Assembly (NCBI GenBank): GCA_025084515.1
Contig: JAJAGP010000373.1
Coordinates: 186,001 to 250,000 of the forward strand
Length of the DNA stretch: 64,000 nucleotides
DNA from: Ancistrus triradiatus
Taxonomy: Eukaryota > Chordata > Actinopteri > Siluriformes > Loricariidae
Direction of reading: 5' to 3'
Shown in pieces: positions 20,747-31,312 of the stretch (the first letter of the stretch is position 1; the number at the start of each line of letters is the position of its first letter). The notes below the pieces were generated by a model. The model searched no databases and was not told where the DNA came from. It saw nothing but the letters and a program-made list of their open reading frames with translations. The position numbers and the translations under genes were made by a program.

Positions 20747-22288
20747 CACACGTGGACAAAATTGTTGGTACCCCTCAGTTAATGAAAGAAAAACCCACAA
20801 TGGTAACAGAAATAACTTAAATCTGAAAAAAGTAATCATAAATACAAAGTCTATGAAAATGAACAAATGAAAGTCAGACATTGCTGTTCAACCATGCTTT
20901 TAAAAAATAAACTCATGAAACAGGCCTGGACAGAAATGATGGTACCCCTGAAAAATGTAACCAAAGGGACATCACAGGTGTCTACAATCTTGTAATCAGT
21001 CAGTGGGCCTATATATAGGGCTTCAGGTGCTGTGCTGTTTGGTGACAAGGTGTGTACCACACTCATCATGGACCAGAGGAAGCAAAGGAAAGAGTTGTCT
21101 CAGCACATTAGAAAGAAAATTATAGACAAGCATGTTTAAAGGTAAATCCTATAATACCATCTACAAGCAGTTTGATGTTCCTGTAACTACAGTTGCATAT
21201 ATTATTCAGAAATTTAAGACCCATGGGACTGTAGCCAACCTCCCTGGATGTGGACGCAGGAGGAAAATTGATGACAAATCAAAGAGACGGATAACACAAA
21301 TGGTAACAAAAGAGCCAAGAAAAACTTCTAAAGAGATTAAAGGTGAACTTCAAGCTCAAGGAACATCAGTGTCAGATCGCACCATCCATCGATGTTCGAG
21401 CCAAAGTGGACATAATGGGAGACGACCAAGGAGGACACCATTGTTGAAAACAAAACATAAAAAAGCCAGACTGGAATTTGCCAAACTACATGTTGACAAG
21501 CTACAAAGCTTCTGGGAGCATGTCCAATGGACAGATGAGACAAAAATGGAACTTTTTGGCAAGGCACATCAGCTCTATGTTAACAGACAGAAAAATGAAG
21601 CATATCAAGAAAAGAATACTGTCCCTACTGTGAAACATGGATGAGGCTCTGTTATGTTCTGGGGCTGCTTTGCTGCATCTGGCACAGGGTGTCTTGAATC
21701 TGTGCAGGGTACAATGAAGTCTCAAGACTATCAAGGAATTTTAGAGAGAAATGTGCTGCCCAGTGTCAGAAAGCTTGGTTTCAGTCGCAGGTCATGGGTC
21801 TTGCAACAGGATGATGACCCAAAACACACATCTAAAAACACCCAAGAATGGCTAAGAGGAAAACACTGGACTATCCTGAAGTAGCCTCCTATGAGCCCTG
21901 ACCTAAATCCTATTGAGCATCTTTGGAAGAAGCTGAAAAATGTCGTCTGGAAAAGGCACCCTTCAAACCTGAGACAATTGGAGCAGTATGCTCATGAGAA
22001 GTGGGTCAAAATACCTGCTGAGAGGTGCAGAAGTCTCACTGACAGATATAGGAATCGTTTGACTGCAGTGATTGCCTCAAAAGGGCGTGCAACAAAATAT
22101 TAAGTTAAGGGTACCATAATTTCTGTCCAGGCCTGTTTCATGAGTTTATTTTTTTAAATAATTCTGTTGAAGCACGGTTGAAAAGCAATGTCTGACTTTC
22201 ATTTGTTCATTTTCATAGACTTTGTATTTATGATGATTTGTCAGATTTAAGTTATTTCTGTTACCATTGTGGGTTTTTCTTTCTAGCA
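20747..22288 (+). mobile_element. Tc1-like transposon, family B copy 2
   Basis: The left terminal repeat starts cacacgtggacaaaattgtt after TA (20745-20746). The right repeat begins at about 22115 and matches its complement up to gtgggtttttctttc (22270-22284), then stops, so the last 35 bases or so are missing. Inverted repeats are roughly 200 bases long. It carries a plus-strand transposase with a few stops. Confidence 0.9.
21068..22103 (+). pseudogene. Tc1-like transposase, family B (three stops)
   Basis: Reads from ATG MDQRKQRKELSQHIRKK to RATKY at 22103. A stop at 21136-21138, a TGA at 21642-21644 in the HGxGSVMFWG motif and a TAG at 21882-21884 before PPMSPDLNPIEHLW are the main lesions; otherwise the frame is intact. 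Visible parts are the HTH (TIYKQFDVPVTTVAYIIQKF), the linker GCGRRRKIDDKSKRR, the first Asp in WTDETKMELFG, the second Asp in LQQDDDPKHTSKN and Glu in NPIEHLW. It is the best preserved family B copy in the window. Confidence 0.9.
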
Positions 22289-22476
22289 CTGATATACCAT
22301 GCAACATTAATCTCTACACCATACTGCTGTGTACAACCAAGTTCAACTTACGCAAAAGAGCAAGACTGCAAGACTGGGTCCTGTATAATTTTAAAATAAC
22401 TAATTTAACTTAATATCTGAATGAATGTGCTATCTGTATTTTCAGAGCAAAATCCATTTGTGATCATATAAATGTC

Positions 22477-22481
<5 letters not shown>

Positions 22482-22507
<26 letters not shown>

Positions 22508-22508
22508 T
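22482..22508. repeat. (ATT)n microsatellite
   Basis: Nine ATT units. Confidence 0.9.
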
Positions 22509-22689
22509 TCATCATTATGATGTCATTTTTCACAAGCTCTCCCCAACACCCAGCTATCAACAAACACACCACACAACCCCCGCCCTCCCTGTATTGTAAC
22601 AGAGAAGCAGTTTTGATAACACATGTTAAAATAAATTTGAGTTTAAATGAAATGAAATGAAAATTTATTTGCCTGAGCTGTGAGTTCGC

Positions 22690-22908
22690 TGTTTCTACAT
22701 TTTCAGGTGTTTTTAACTTGTCATAACTCTGACACTTTCTCATCAATCCACGCTAGTTTATGTCAAAGCGATCAGCAAGGGGTCCTCTCCCACACAAGCT
22801 TTTCAGATAAGCGATAGGTTAATTATTTGTGGAGTTATGACCGTTTGTTTGAGAGGTCTGAAACAGATTCTACGGCTGTGACGATTTCACAGGCGCCTGT
22901 CTGACCCA

Positions 22909-22942
<34 letters not shown>

Positions 22943-23880
22943 GGCCACACCCACACACGGAGAGCAGATAGCAATGAAAGACGGTGCTTTTCGGCGCTGA
23001 AATTACAGCCATTAGTATGGATTTGCATCAATATGTTTACTACGACAGCGCAAAATCAGACACCACAGCGGAAAATCTAAAAACGAAAGCGCTGAATCAC
23101 TTTACAGCTTTCACAGCTGCAGCGCCTCTCCGTTCTGTGCACATTTAAAACCCGCAAGTATGGGAGGCCTGAAGGCTTGATCATTACTACATGGCTTTAC
23201 TAAATCGGCATGACAGAATAATGTAGAGAATAATGTAGAGATTTAATGCAGTAAAGATGACACTACAGCCGTTTATCAATACAAAGTCAGCCAAGTTCGG
23301 ACTTGCATACTTCCTAAGTCTGGAGTAGGAAGTTATAATTGCGAGTACATTCTCCACATGAATGGAGCACGCAGTTCGGCTATTCTGCAATTGGAACAGC
23401 AGCATATTTGGGTATGGACACAACACGATTTGCTTTTTACACCTACATAAAATACTACAACATCTTGTATAAAGTCTGTCAGTAGTAGAACACGTGCTCC
23501 GATCTTTTACTGTCCTTTCAATAGTTTAATGTACGTGTAACAACGGACCGATCGTATTTAAGCATCAATAAAAACCTTCCCAAACATAAGCACGCACCAA
23601 ACAAGTCTGGATTAAGAAGGGAATTTAATTCTGAACTTCAATTTATATCACACAACTCATATTTAGAATACAGGCTGAACAAATAATAAATATAATGCAT
23701 AATAAATACGTTAATAACTTTACGTCACATCTCCGAAATCAGCTATACAGTTTTTTATGTAAACTTTATCTTGACTGATAAACTGACCGCATAGTTGAAT
23801 TTTAAACAACTACATTCTCGCCTAAAAAACTGTTATAACTTCATTTCGTCACACAGTAACAGTATTACTTTAGAAATTAT
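22690..23880 (+). repeat. Module tail and shared segments, second mosaic block
   Basis: 22690-22870 matches the end of the module (cttgtcataactctgacact, agcaaggggtcctctcccac). A (CA)n run lies at 22911-22939. From about 23170 the sequence matches 13.99-14.16 kb, and 23320-23880 matches 10.62-11.10 kb (tcttgtataaagtctgtcag, aacttcaatttatatcacac). No genes. Confidence 0.8.
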
Positions 23881-23904
23881 GCATTCAGTTGGGCTGGCTG
23901 GCTG

Positions 23905-24740
23905 GGCCAATGACTGTAACTCAGTCAGTTTTCGACCAATAGCCACGAAATTCGGCAAGCTTGGTCCCGGGTGCAATCTGAGGTGACATGTAATGCCCAT
24001 GGGGCCCCTATGGACCCTGGGTGGGCACTGGGGCCCCAGTGGGTGGGCCAATGACTGTAACTCAGTCAGTTTTCGACCTACGGCCATGGAATTCGGTAAG
24101 CTTGGTCCCGGGTGCAATCTGAGGTGACATGTGATGCCCATGGGGTCCCTATAGACCCCGGGTGGGCACTTGGCCCCCTATGGACCCCCGGGGTGGGCAT
24201 TGGGGCCGCTGGGAGGGCCAATGACTGTAACTCAGCATCTTTTTCGACCTACGCCACGAAATTCGGCAAGCCTTGGTCCCGGGTGCAAATCTGAGGTGGA
24301 TATGTGGATGCCCATGAGTCCCATGAGGATCCCGGGTGGGCACTGGGGGGGCCCCTGGGTGGGCCAATGACTAACTCGAACAGTTTTTCACCACCCTACA
24401 GCCACGAAATTTGGCAAGCTTGATCCCGGTTGCAATCTGAGGGATATGTCATGCCCATGGGACCCATGAGGACCCCAGGTGAACACTTGAAGCCCCTGGG
24501 TGGGCCAATGACTGTAAACTCAGACAGTTTTTTCGACCTACAGCCACAAAATTCGTCAAGCTTGGTCCCGAGTGAAATCCGAGGTGATATGTGATGTCCA
24601 TAGGTCCCCTATGGACCCCAGGTGGGCACTGGGGCCCCTGGGTGGGCCAATGACTGTAACTCAGTCAGTTTTCGATCTACGGCCACGAAATTTGGCAAGC
24701 TTGGTCCCGGGTGCAATCTGAGGTGACATGTGATGCCCAT
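23905..24740 (+). repeat. 139-bp satellite block 5
   Basis: About six units. Units around 24170-24440 carry many single-base insertions compared with their neighbours, unlike the other blocks. Confidence 0.92.
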
Positions 24741-25004
24741 GGGGCCATTGCAGAGTGGCAACCACACTTGCATTTTCTTCAGGAAATGCACCTCTCTAGT
24801 TTTTCTTATTATTATTATTCCACGTTTTTGTCCGGATTTCAACTGCCGCTGCTTTCGAGATATCAACCCCGTTCCAGCGCCATCGTGTTTGGTTCGGTCG
24901 GGAATGGTGTGCTTGTATAGGGCTCTCCGGTCGGACTTTGGGGGGCCCCGCAAAGTCCCAAATTATCCCATAGGAAATAAATGGGCCAGAAATTAACAAA
25001 TCAT
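24741..25004 (+). repeat. 3' hairpin-CTAGT end and new unit start
   Basis: The inverted repeat gcattttcttcaggaaatgc (24770-24789) is followed by CTAGT (24796-24800), as in unit 1. After an ATT run comes a leader like that of unit 1 (ttcgagatatcaaccccgtt, tcgggaatggtgtgcttgta). Confidence 0.75.
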
Positions 25005-25482
25005 AACTCGACCTACGACCACGAAATTTGGCAGGCTTGGTCCCAGATGCAATCTGAGGTGATATGTCATGGCCATTGGGCCCCTGTGGACCCCGGCTGG
25101 GCACTGGGGCCCCTGGGGGGGCCAACTACTGTAACTCAGTCAGTTTTCAACATGCGGCCACAAAATTCTGCAACCTCGGTCACGGGTGCAATCTGAGATG
25201 ACATGTGATGGCCATGGGGCCCCTATGGACCCCGAGTGGGTACTGGGGCCCCTGGGTTGGCCAATGACTGTAACTCAGTCAGTTTTCGACCTACGGCCAC
25301 GAAATTTGGCAAGCTTGGTCCCGGGTGCAATCTCAGGTGAGATGTGATGCCCATGGGGCCTCTGTAGACCCCGGGTGGGCACTGGGGCCCCTGGCGGGTC
25401 AATGACTGTAACTCAGTCAGTTTTCGACCTATGGCCACGAAATTCGGCAGGCTTGGTCCCGGGTGCAATCTGAGATAACATG
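25005..25482 (+). repeat. 139-bp satellite block 6
   Basis: About 3.5 units, ending in the junction segment (gactacagtcggctttcaaa) and a hairpin, with CTAGT at 25608-25612. Confidence 0.92.
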
Positions 25483-25612
25483 TCATACCCTGAGGTGACT
25501 ACAATGACTACAGTCGGCTTTCAAACTACATACCTGTCCCCTGATGCACGTCGCCAGGGGCATGCACCGCCGCAACATACTCGCAGTTTCTGCAGGAACT
25601 GCACTTTCTAGT

Positions 25613-27985
25613 TATTTTTATTATTTCACCTGATTTTCGGTACGTATCTCCTCCTACAGTTTTCAAGACATCGACACGGGACAAACACCAAAACGTCCGG
25701 CATGTTCCGGAGAAGTGTGCTTGTCAATAGCTAAGAGAAATATTGTTGCATTCGCATGCTACACTCGCATTTCACTTGAATGGGATTTTTTTTAAAACTG
25801 CCGTAACTCTGTCAATTTTTGAGCTACAAACACGAGACCCATCGTCTCAAGTTTGGATAGATAACACTCTTTGATCACTTTCTATCACTCTTTATAAAAA
25901 CTCTATTCATTACATATGGCAGAAGCTAGAGTGTGCACTCTAGATTTCAGGGAAAATCGATTAATTCACTTTTTCACTGAACAAACTTCTCTAAAATCCT
26001 GATACTTTCACCTAGAAACTCCATTTAAACTGCAAATGGTAGAGATACTTCCCCTTCATAATTCATCAAAGTATCTCATTGCCAAACAAATTATTTTTCG
26101 AGTTATGACGATTTGTTCGGGACTAGGGACTCAAACTTCCCTCAATTCACAGCCATGTTAATTTTCGAAACTCCGAGGAGGCTTTTTCCAAAGTTTCATT
26201 TGTGTTCAACCTGTCATAACTTTGAGGCTTTTTTGTCAATCCACACCATTTTATATCGTAGCGATCAGCAAGGGGTCCTCTCTCACACATACTTTTCAGA
26301 TAATTAATGGGTAAAGTATTTTTCGAGTTATGATAACTTGTTTGACAGGTCCAAAATCGCTTGAAACTGAGATTTTAGGGATTTTTATTAATTCACTTTT
26401 TCACTGAACAAACGTGTCTAAAATCATTATACTTTCATCTAGAAACTCCATTTAAACTTCAAATGGCAAAGATACTTCGCCTTAATCAGACATCAAAGTA
26501 TTTCGTCGTTCAACAAATTAGTTTTCGAGTTATGACGATTTGTTCGGAACTAGGTATTGATTTTCCTCCCATTGACCCCCATTATAATTGCCTCAACTCT
26601 GATTTGTGTTTTTCTAAATTTTCATGTGTTTTTAACTTGTCATAACTCTGACACTTTCTCATCAATCCACACTATCTTATGTCATAGCAAGGGGTCCTCT
26701 CCCACACAAGCTTTTCAGATAAGCGATCGGTTAATTAGTTTTGGAGTTATGACCGTTTGTTTGAGAGGTCTGACACAGATTTTACATGAAACATATGGCA
26801 GTGTGGATTTGAAATGTAACTGTCATTGTCTCTCTCCCTGTCTCTCACACACGCACACGCACATGCAGGCCACGCCCACACACAGAGCAGCTGTTATTGT
26901 CACAGAATGGCTTGGATCAGCTCTAATGACACCTATTAGGTCCATTGTTTGCAAAGTAACACAGAGGGCAAAGAGGTACCTGGCAGGACAGTTTTCACCC
27001 TACAGCCATGAAATTTGGCAGGCTTGGTCCCGGGTGCAATCTGAGGTGACATGTGATGCCCATGGGACCCCTGTGGAAACCGGCTGGGTACTGAGGCTGC
27101 TGTGGGCCAATTACAGCAACTCAGTCAATTTTCGACATATTGCCACAAAATTCAGCAGGCTTGGTCCTGGGTGCAATCTGAGGTGACGTGATGCCCATAA
27201 GGCCCCAGAGAACCCCGACTAGACACTGGGGCCCCTGGCGGGCCAATGACCATAACTCAGTCAGTTTTCCACCTACGGCCCCGAAATTTGGCAGGGTTAA
27301 TCACGGGTGCAATCTGAGGTGACATGTGATGCACATGGGGTCCATGAGGACCCCGGCTGGGCACTGGGGCCCCTAGCAGGCCAATGACTGTAACTCAGTC
27401 AGTTATTGACCTATGACCACAAAATTCGGCAGGTTTGGTCCCGAGTGCGATCTGAGGTGACATGTGATGCCCATGGGGCCCCTGTGGACCCCAGCAGGGC
27501 ACTGGGGCCCCTGGCGGGCTAATGACAGTGACTCAGTCAGTTTTCGACCTACGGCCACGGAATTCGGCAAGCTTGGTCCCGGGTGCAATCTGAGGTGACA
27601 TGTGATGCCCAGGGGGCCCTTGTGGACCCCGTCTGGGCACTGGGGCCCCTAGCAAGCCAATGACCAATTACTCAGTCAGTTTTCAATCTACGGCCACAAA
27701 ATTTGGCAGGCTTGGTCCCGGATGAAATCTGAGGTGACATGTGATGACCATGGGGCCCCTGTGGACCCCAGCAGGGCACTGGGGCCCCTGGCGTGCCAAT
27801 GACTGTAACTCAGTCAGTTTTAGACCTAACGTTTTGTAGTTCAGCAGGCTTGGTCCCGTGTGCACCGAGGTGACTACAGTGACTACTGTAGGCTTTCGAC
27901 CTACGCACACAGTCCTTGATGCACATCGCAGGGGGACGCACCGCCATAACACACTCGCAGCTTCTGCAGGAAATGCACTTTATAG
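25613..27985 (+). mobile_element. Long hairpin/CTAGT unit (unit 4)
   Basis: Module M4 (to about 26790), a CA-rich spacer (26845-26885), satellite block 7 and the junction segment, ending in an inverted-repeat-like gcagcttctgcaggaaatgc (27957-27976) and TATAGT in place of CTAGT (about 27985). It parallels unit 3 in order but lacks the gap and the extra satellite block, so it shows what unit 3 may look like without the gap. Confidence 0.55.
26985..27875 (+). repeat. 139-bp satellite block 7
   Basis: About 6.4 units in the usual orientation. Confidence 0.92.
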
Positions 27986-27987
27986 TT

Positions 27988-28362
27988 ATTGGCACTGGGG
28001 CCCCTCAGGTGGCCAATGACTGTAACTCAGTCAATTTTTGACCTACAGCCATGAAATTTGGCAAGCTTGGTCCCGGGTGCAATCTGAGGTGACATGTGAT
28101 GCCCATGGGGCCCCCTATGGACCCCGGCTGGGCACTGGGGCCCCTGGGTGGGCCAATGACTGTAACTCAGTCAGTTTTCGACCTATGGCCACGAAATTCG
28201 ACAGGCTTGGTCCCGGATGCTATCTGAGGTGACATGTGATGCACATGGGGCCCCCAAGGACCCCGGCTGGGCACTGGGTCTCCTGTCAGCTCAATGACCG
28301 TAACTTTTCGACCTACAGCCACAAAATTTGGCAGGCTTGGTCCCCAGTTCAACCTGAGGTGA
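27988..28362 (+). repeat. 139-bp satellite block 8
   Basis: About 2.7 units directly after the unit 4 end. It stops 150 bases before the LYST exon 6 donor. Confidence 0.92.
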
Positions 28363-28513
28363 CACTTAATGCATTTTCGGCCCACAGGTAAGGGCGCTTT
28401 TTCAAGCCAACCTCAAAGTTCGTCCACGAACTTTGGCCATCTAGTTCTCATTGCAAGTGTAAAAAGTACATCTAATGCAGAATTCATAATCAGGTCAGAA
28501 ATAGAGTAACTAC

Positions 28514-28670
28514 CTTGCTCAGTATGAGCAGTATCCTCAGGGTTGCTCTCACTATCAGCCTCATAGCCTTCCTCCTCCTCCAGGGCCCGAACGTCACACA
28601 TCTGAACTTCATCCGCTTCCTCAGACAAATCCCCTGCTGAAATCAGCATCTCACAGCCACCTTCACAATT
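28514..28670 (-). CDS. lyst: LYST coding exon 6
   Basis: A 157-base exon, residues 1169-1221 with a final split Gly codon. It reads NCEGGCEMLISAGDLSEEAD, then the hallmark acidic block EEEEGYEADSESNPED, then TAHTEQG. Human LYST has the same EEEGYEADSESNPED motif. The donor is gtagtt. The acceptor chosen is acttctcag, directly before AATTGT; a weaker AG inside (atttcag) would shorten the exon. It is squeezed between a 139-bp satellite block 150 bases downstream and a TG/TA microsatellite about 60 bases upstream. Confidence 0.92.
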
Positions 28671-28727
28671 CTGAGAAGTTGAGACAAACTACATTCAGAT
28701 AATATTTGCAGGGGGCTGGGGCCCACC

Positions 28728-28736
28728 GTGTGTGTA

Positions 28737-28810
<74 letters not shown>

Positions 28811-28906
28811 TATATACACACATATATATACACACATATATACACATACACACACCCAACTTTTTTCAAACACACACAAAATTAGTGTGTGTGTGTGTGT
28901 GTGTGT
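28728..28906. repeat. TG/TA/CA compound microsatellite
   Basis: TG units, then about 27 TA units, then CA/TA mixtures and a final GT run. It begins about 60 bases upstream of the exon 6 acceptor. The reading frames here are only dinucleotide translations. Confidence 0.95.
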
Positions 28907-28907
28907 C

Positions 28908-30320
28908 AGAAAATGTTGGGACAGTATGGAAAACGTATATTTTAAAAAAACAGTGTTTCTTACATTTACTTTGACTTTTATTTCATTGCAGACAGTATGA
29001 ACCTGAGAGATTATGGTCAACTTAATTGCATTTGTTAATAAACATCCATTCCTGCATTTCAGAGCTGTAACATATTCCAAAAAAATTTGGGATGGGACCA
29101 ATTTAGAGCTACTAATGAATTAAAGAAACTAAGTAATGATGTGATTTCAAACAGGTAATGTCAACAGGTGATTTTAATCATGATTTGGTACAAAAGCAGT
29201 ATCCAGGAAAAGCTGAGTCTTTGAGAAGCAAAGATGGGCAGATAGTCTGTCCAGTTTGTAAACAAATGTGTGAGAAAATGATTGAAATGGAATCATTGAA
29301 TCTGGAAGAATATCAACGATTGAGGGGCAAGAGCACAAGCTTAAACTGAAGAGGCGCGATCTCCAATCACGCACTGCATCAAGAACAATCATTTATCAAT
29401 AGCTAACAGAACCACATGGACAAGAAATTATTTTATCAAACCTTTATCAAGCACTACAATATGGAGTTAAGGTCACAAATGCCGCTTAAAACTACTGTGC
29501 AAAAACTAAACCTCATGTTAACCATGTCCAGAGATTCCATCAATTTCTCTGGGCTCGAAGGCATCTGGGATGGACCATCACAGAGTGGAAATGTGCATTG
29601 TGGTCAGATCAATCAGTACTTTTCTGGAAAATGGATGCTGTGTGCTCCAGACGAAAGACGGGCAAAAAGGACCATCCAGACTGTTATCAGCAAGTCCAAA
29701 AAACAGGGTCTGTTATGGTATGGGGTTGTGTCAGTGCCTTTGGCAAACGTCATTTACACTTATTTGATGGCAACAATAATGCAGAAAAGTACACTGAAAT
29801 TTTAGAACAAAACATGCTGCCTTCAAGATCTTCCACAGGGACGTCCAAGCATTTTTCAACAAGACAATGCAAAACCACATGCCACACATAAGGCATAGTT
29901 GCAAAAGGAGAAGATACGAGTACTGGACTGGCCTGACTGTAGTCCTGACCTGTGCTCAATAGACAACGCGTTGAGAATTTTGAAACGAAAAATGACACTA
30001 CAACGACACCGTACTGTTACATACCTTAAGACATGTTTGCAAGAAGAATGGGACAAAATAACACCTGAACTACTTGCTTGGTATCCTCTGGGACAAAACG
30101 TCTTTTAAATGTGGTGAAAAAGAAATGGCAACATTACAAAGTGGTAAATGCTTTACCGTCCCAACATTTTTGGAATGTGTTGCAGGCCTGAAATGCAGGC
30201 ATGGATTGTTTATTTAAAAATTAAATGAAGTTGACCAGACAGAACATGAAATACCTTGGGTTCATATTGTCTGCAATGAAATAAACATCAACATAAATGT
30301 ACGAAACACTGTTTTTCCTG
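28908..30320 (+). mobile_element. Tc1-like transposon, family C
   Basis: The left end tcagaaaatgttgggacagt is repeated inverted at the right, where the complement includes ccaacatttttggaatgtgt and gcaatgaaataaacatcaac. The inverted repeat is about 200 bases, but the right outermost part is lost where the next Tc1 element abuts at about 30320. A decayed transposase lies between. Confidence 0.8.
29158..30107 (+). pseudogene. Tc1/mariner-type transposase, family C (multiply broken)
   Basis: Overlapping frames in all three registers hold parts of one transposase. WSDQSVLFWKMDAVC carries a first-Asp-like site, then TGSVMVWGCVSAFGKRHLHL near 29690-29750. RVLDWPDCSPDLCSIDNALRILK near 29920-29980 is the region of the third catalytic residue, where the expected Glu of the xxIE motif reads Asp. 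N-terminal pieces (frame 29158-29349) do not show a clear HTH. Confidence 0.7.
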
Positions 30321-31190
30321 AAAAACAAAATCAGGAAATCACATTGTAGGATTTTCTAAGAATGTAATTATAAATCATGGTGGAAAAAAAAGTCACCCTC
30401 AAACAAGCAAGATTTCTGGCTCTCACAGACCTGTAACTTCTACTTTAAAAAGCGCTTCTATCCTGTACTCGTTACCTGTATTAATAGCACCTGTTTGACC
30501 TCGTTATCTGTATGAAAGACACCTGTCCACAGCCTCAAACAGTCAGACTCCAAACTCAGCCACGGCCAAGACCAAAGAGCTGTTGAATTACACCAGGAAG
30601 AAAATTGTAGACCTGCACCAGGCTGGGAAGAGTGAATCTACAATAGGCAAGCAGGTTGGTGTGAATAAATCTGTGGGAGCAATTGTAAAAAATAGAAGAC
30701 ATACAAGACCATTGATAATCTCCCTCGATCTGAGGTCCCACGCAAAATCTCATCCAGTGGGGTCAAAATGATGATGAGAAAGGTGAGCAAAAATCAAGGT
30801 CCTTGAGTGGCCTAGCCAGTCTCTAGACCTCAACCCCATAGAAAATTTGTGGAGGGAGTTGAAAGTCTGCCAGATGACAGCCTCAAAACATCACTGCTCA
30901 AAGAGGAGCTCCGCATGGAGGAATGGGCCAAAATACCAGCTATAGTGTGTGCAAACCTGGTGAAGACTTGAAGGAAACCTTAGACCTCCGTCATTGCCAA
31001 CAAACGTTATGTTACAAAATATTGAGTAGAACTTTTGTTATTGACCAAATACTTATTTTCCACCATAATTTACAATTAAATTCTTTAAAAATACTACAAG
31101 GTGATTTCCTTGAATTACAGACCTCTCTCATCTTTCTAAGTAGGAGAATCAGTGGCCACAATCAGTGGCTTACTAAATACTTTTTTGGCC
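30321..31190 (+). mobile_element. Tc1-like transposon, family D copy 1 (internally deleted)
   Basis: Starts within its left repeat (atcaggaaatcacattgtag) directly against family C. It encodes the transposase N terminus, then jumps to the C-terminal KVLEWPSQSLDLNPIENLWR region at 30795, then the right repeat (accaaatacttattttccac to ttttttggcccactgcg). Confidence 0.8.
30583..31023 (+). pseudogene. Tc1-like transposase, family D (core deleted)
   Basis: 30583-30771 encodes ARKKIVDLHQAGKSESTIG-type HTH sequence (here NYTRKKIVDLHQAGKSEST, KQVGVNKSVGAIVKN). The catalytic centre with both Asp residues is absent. The C-terminal SPDLNPIE-like part and NQTLCYKILSRTFV end follow at 30795-31040. It is non-functional. 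Confidence 0.8.
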
Positions 31191-31208
31191 CACTGCGTGC
31201 GTTTTTGG

Positions 31209-31220
31209 CCCACACACAAA

Positions 31221-31265
<45 letters not shown>

Positions 31266-31312
31266 ACACACAAACACACACACAAACACACACACAAACA
31301 CACACACACACA
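31209..31312. repeat. (CA)n / CACACAAA microsatellite
   Basis: Separates two family D copies. Confidence 0.95.

Noticed and set aside
26557..27186. 209-codon plus-strand frame
   Set aside because: Runs from the module through a CA-rich spacer into the satellite; no domain, and the matching unit 3 frame is broken.
11815..28362. CRISPR-like or regularly spaced array
   Set aside because: Units are contiguous tandem repeats without unique spacers, in a vertebrate intron.
28728..28974. Tyr/Ile/His/Thr-rich frames (also at 32.5, 37.0 and 49.3 kb)
   Set aside because: Pure dinucleotide-repeat translations.
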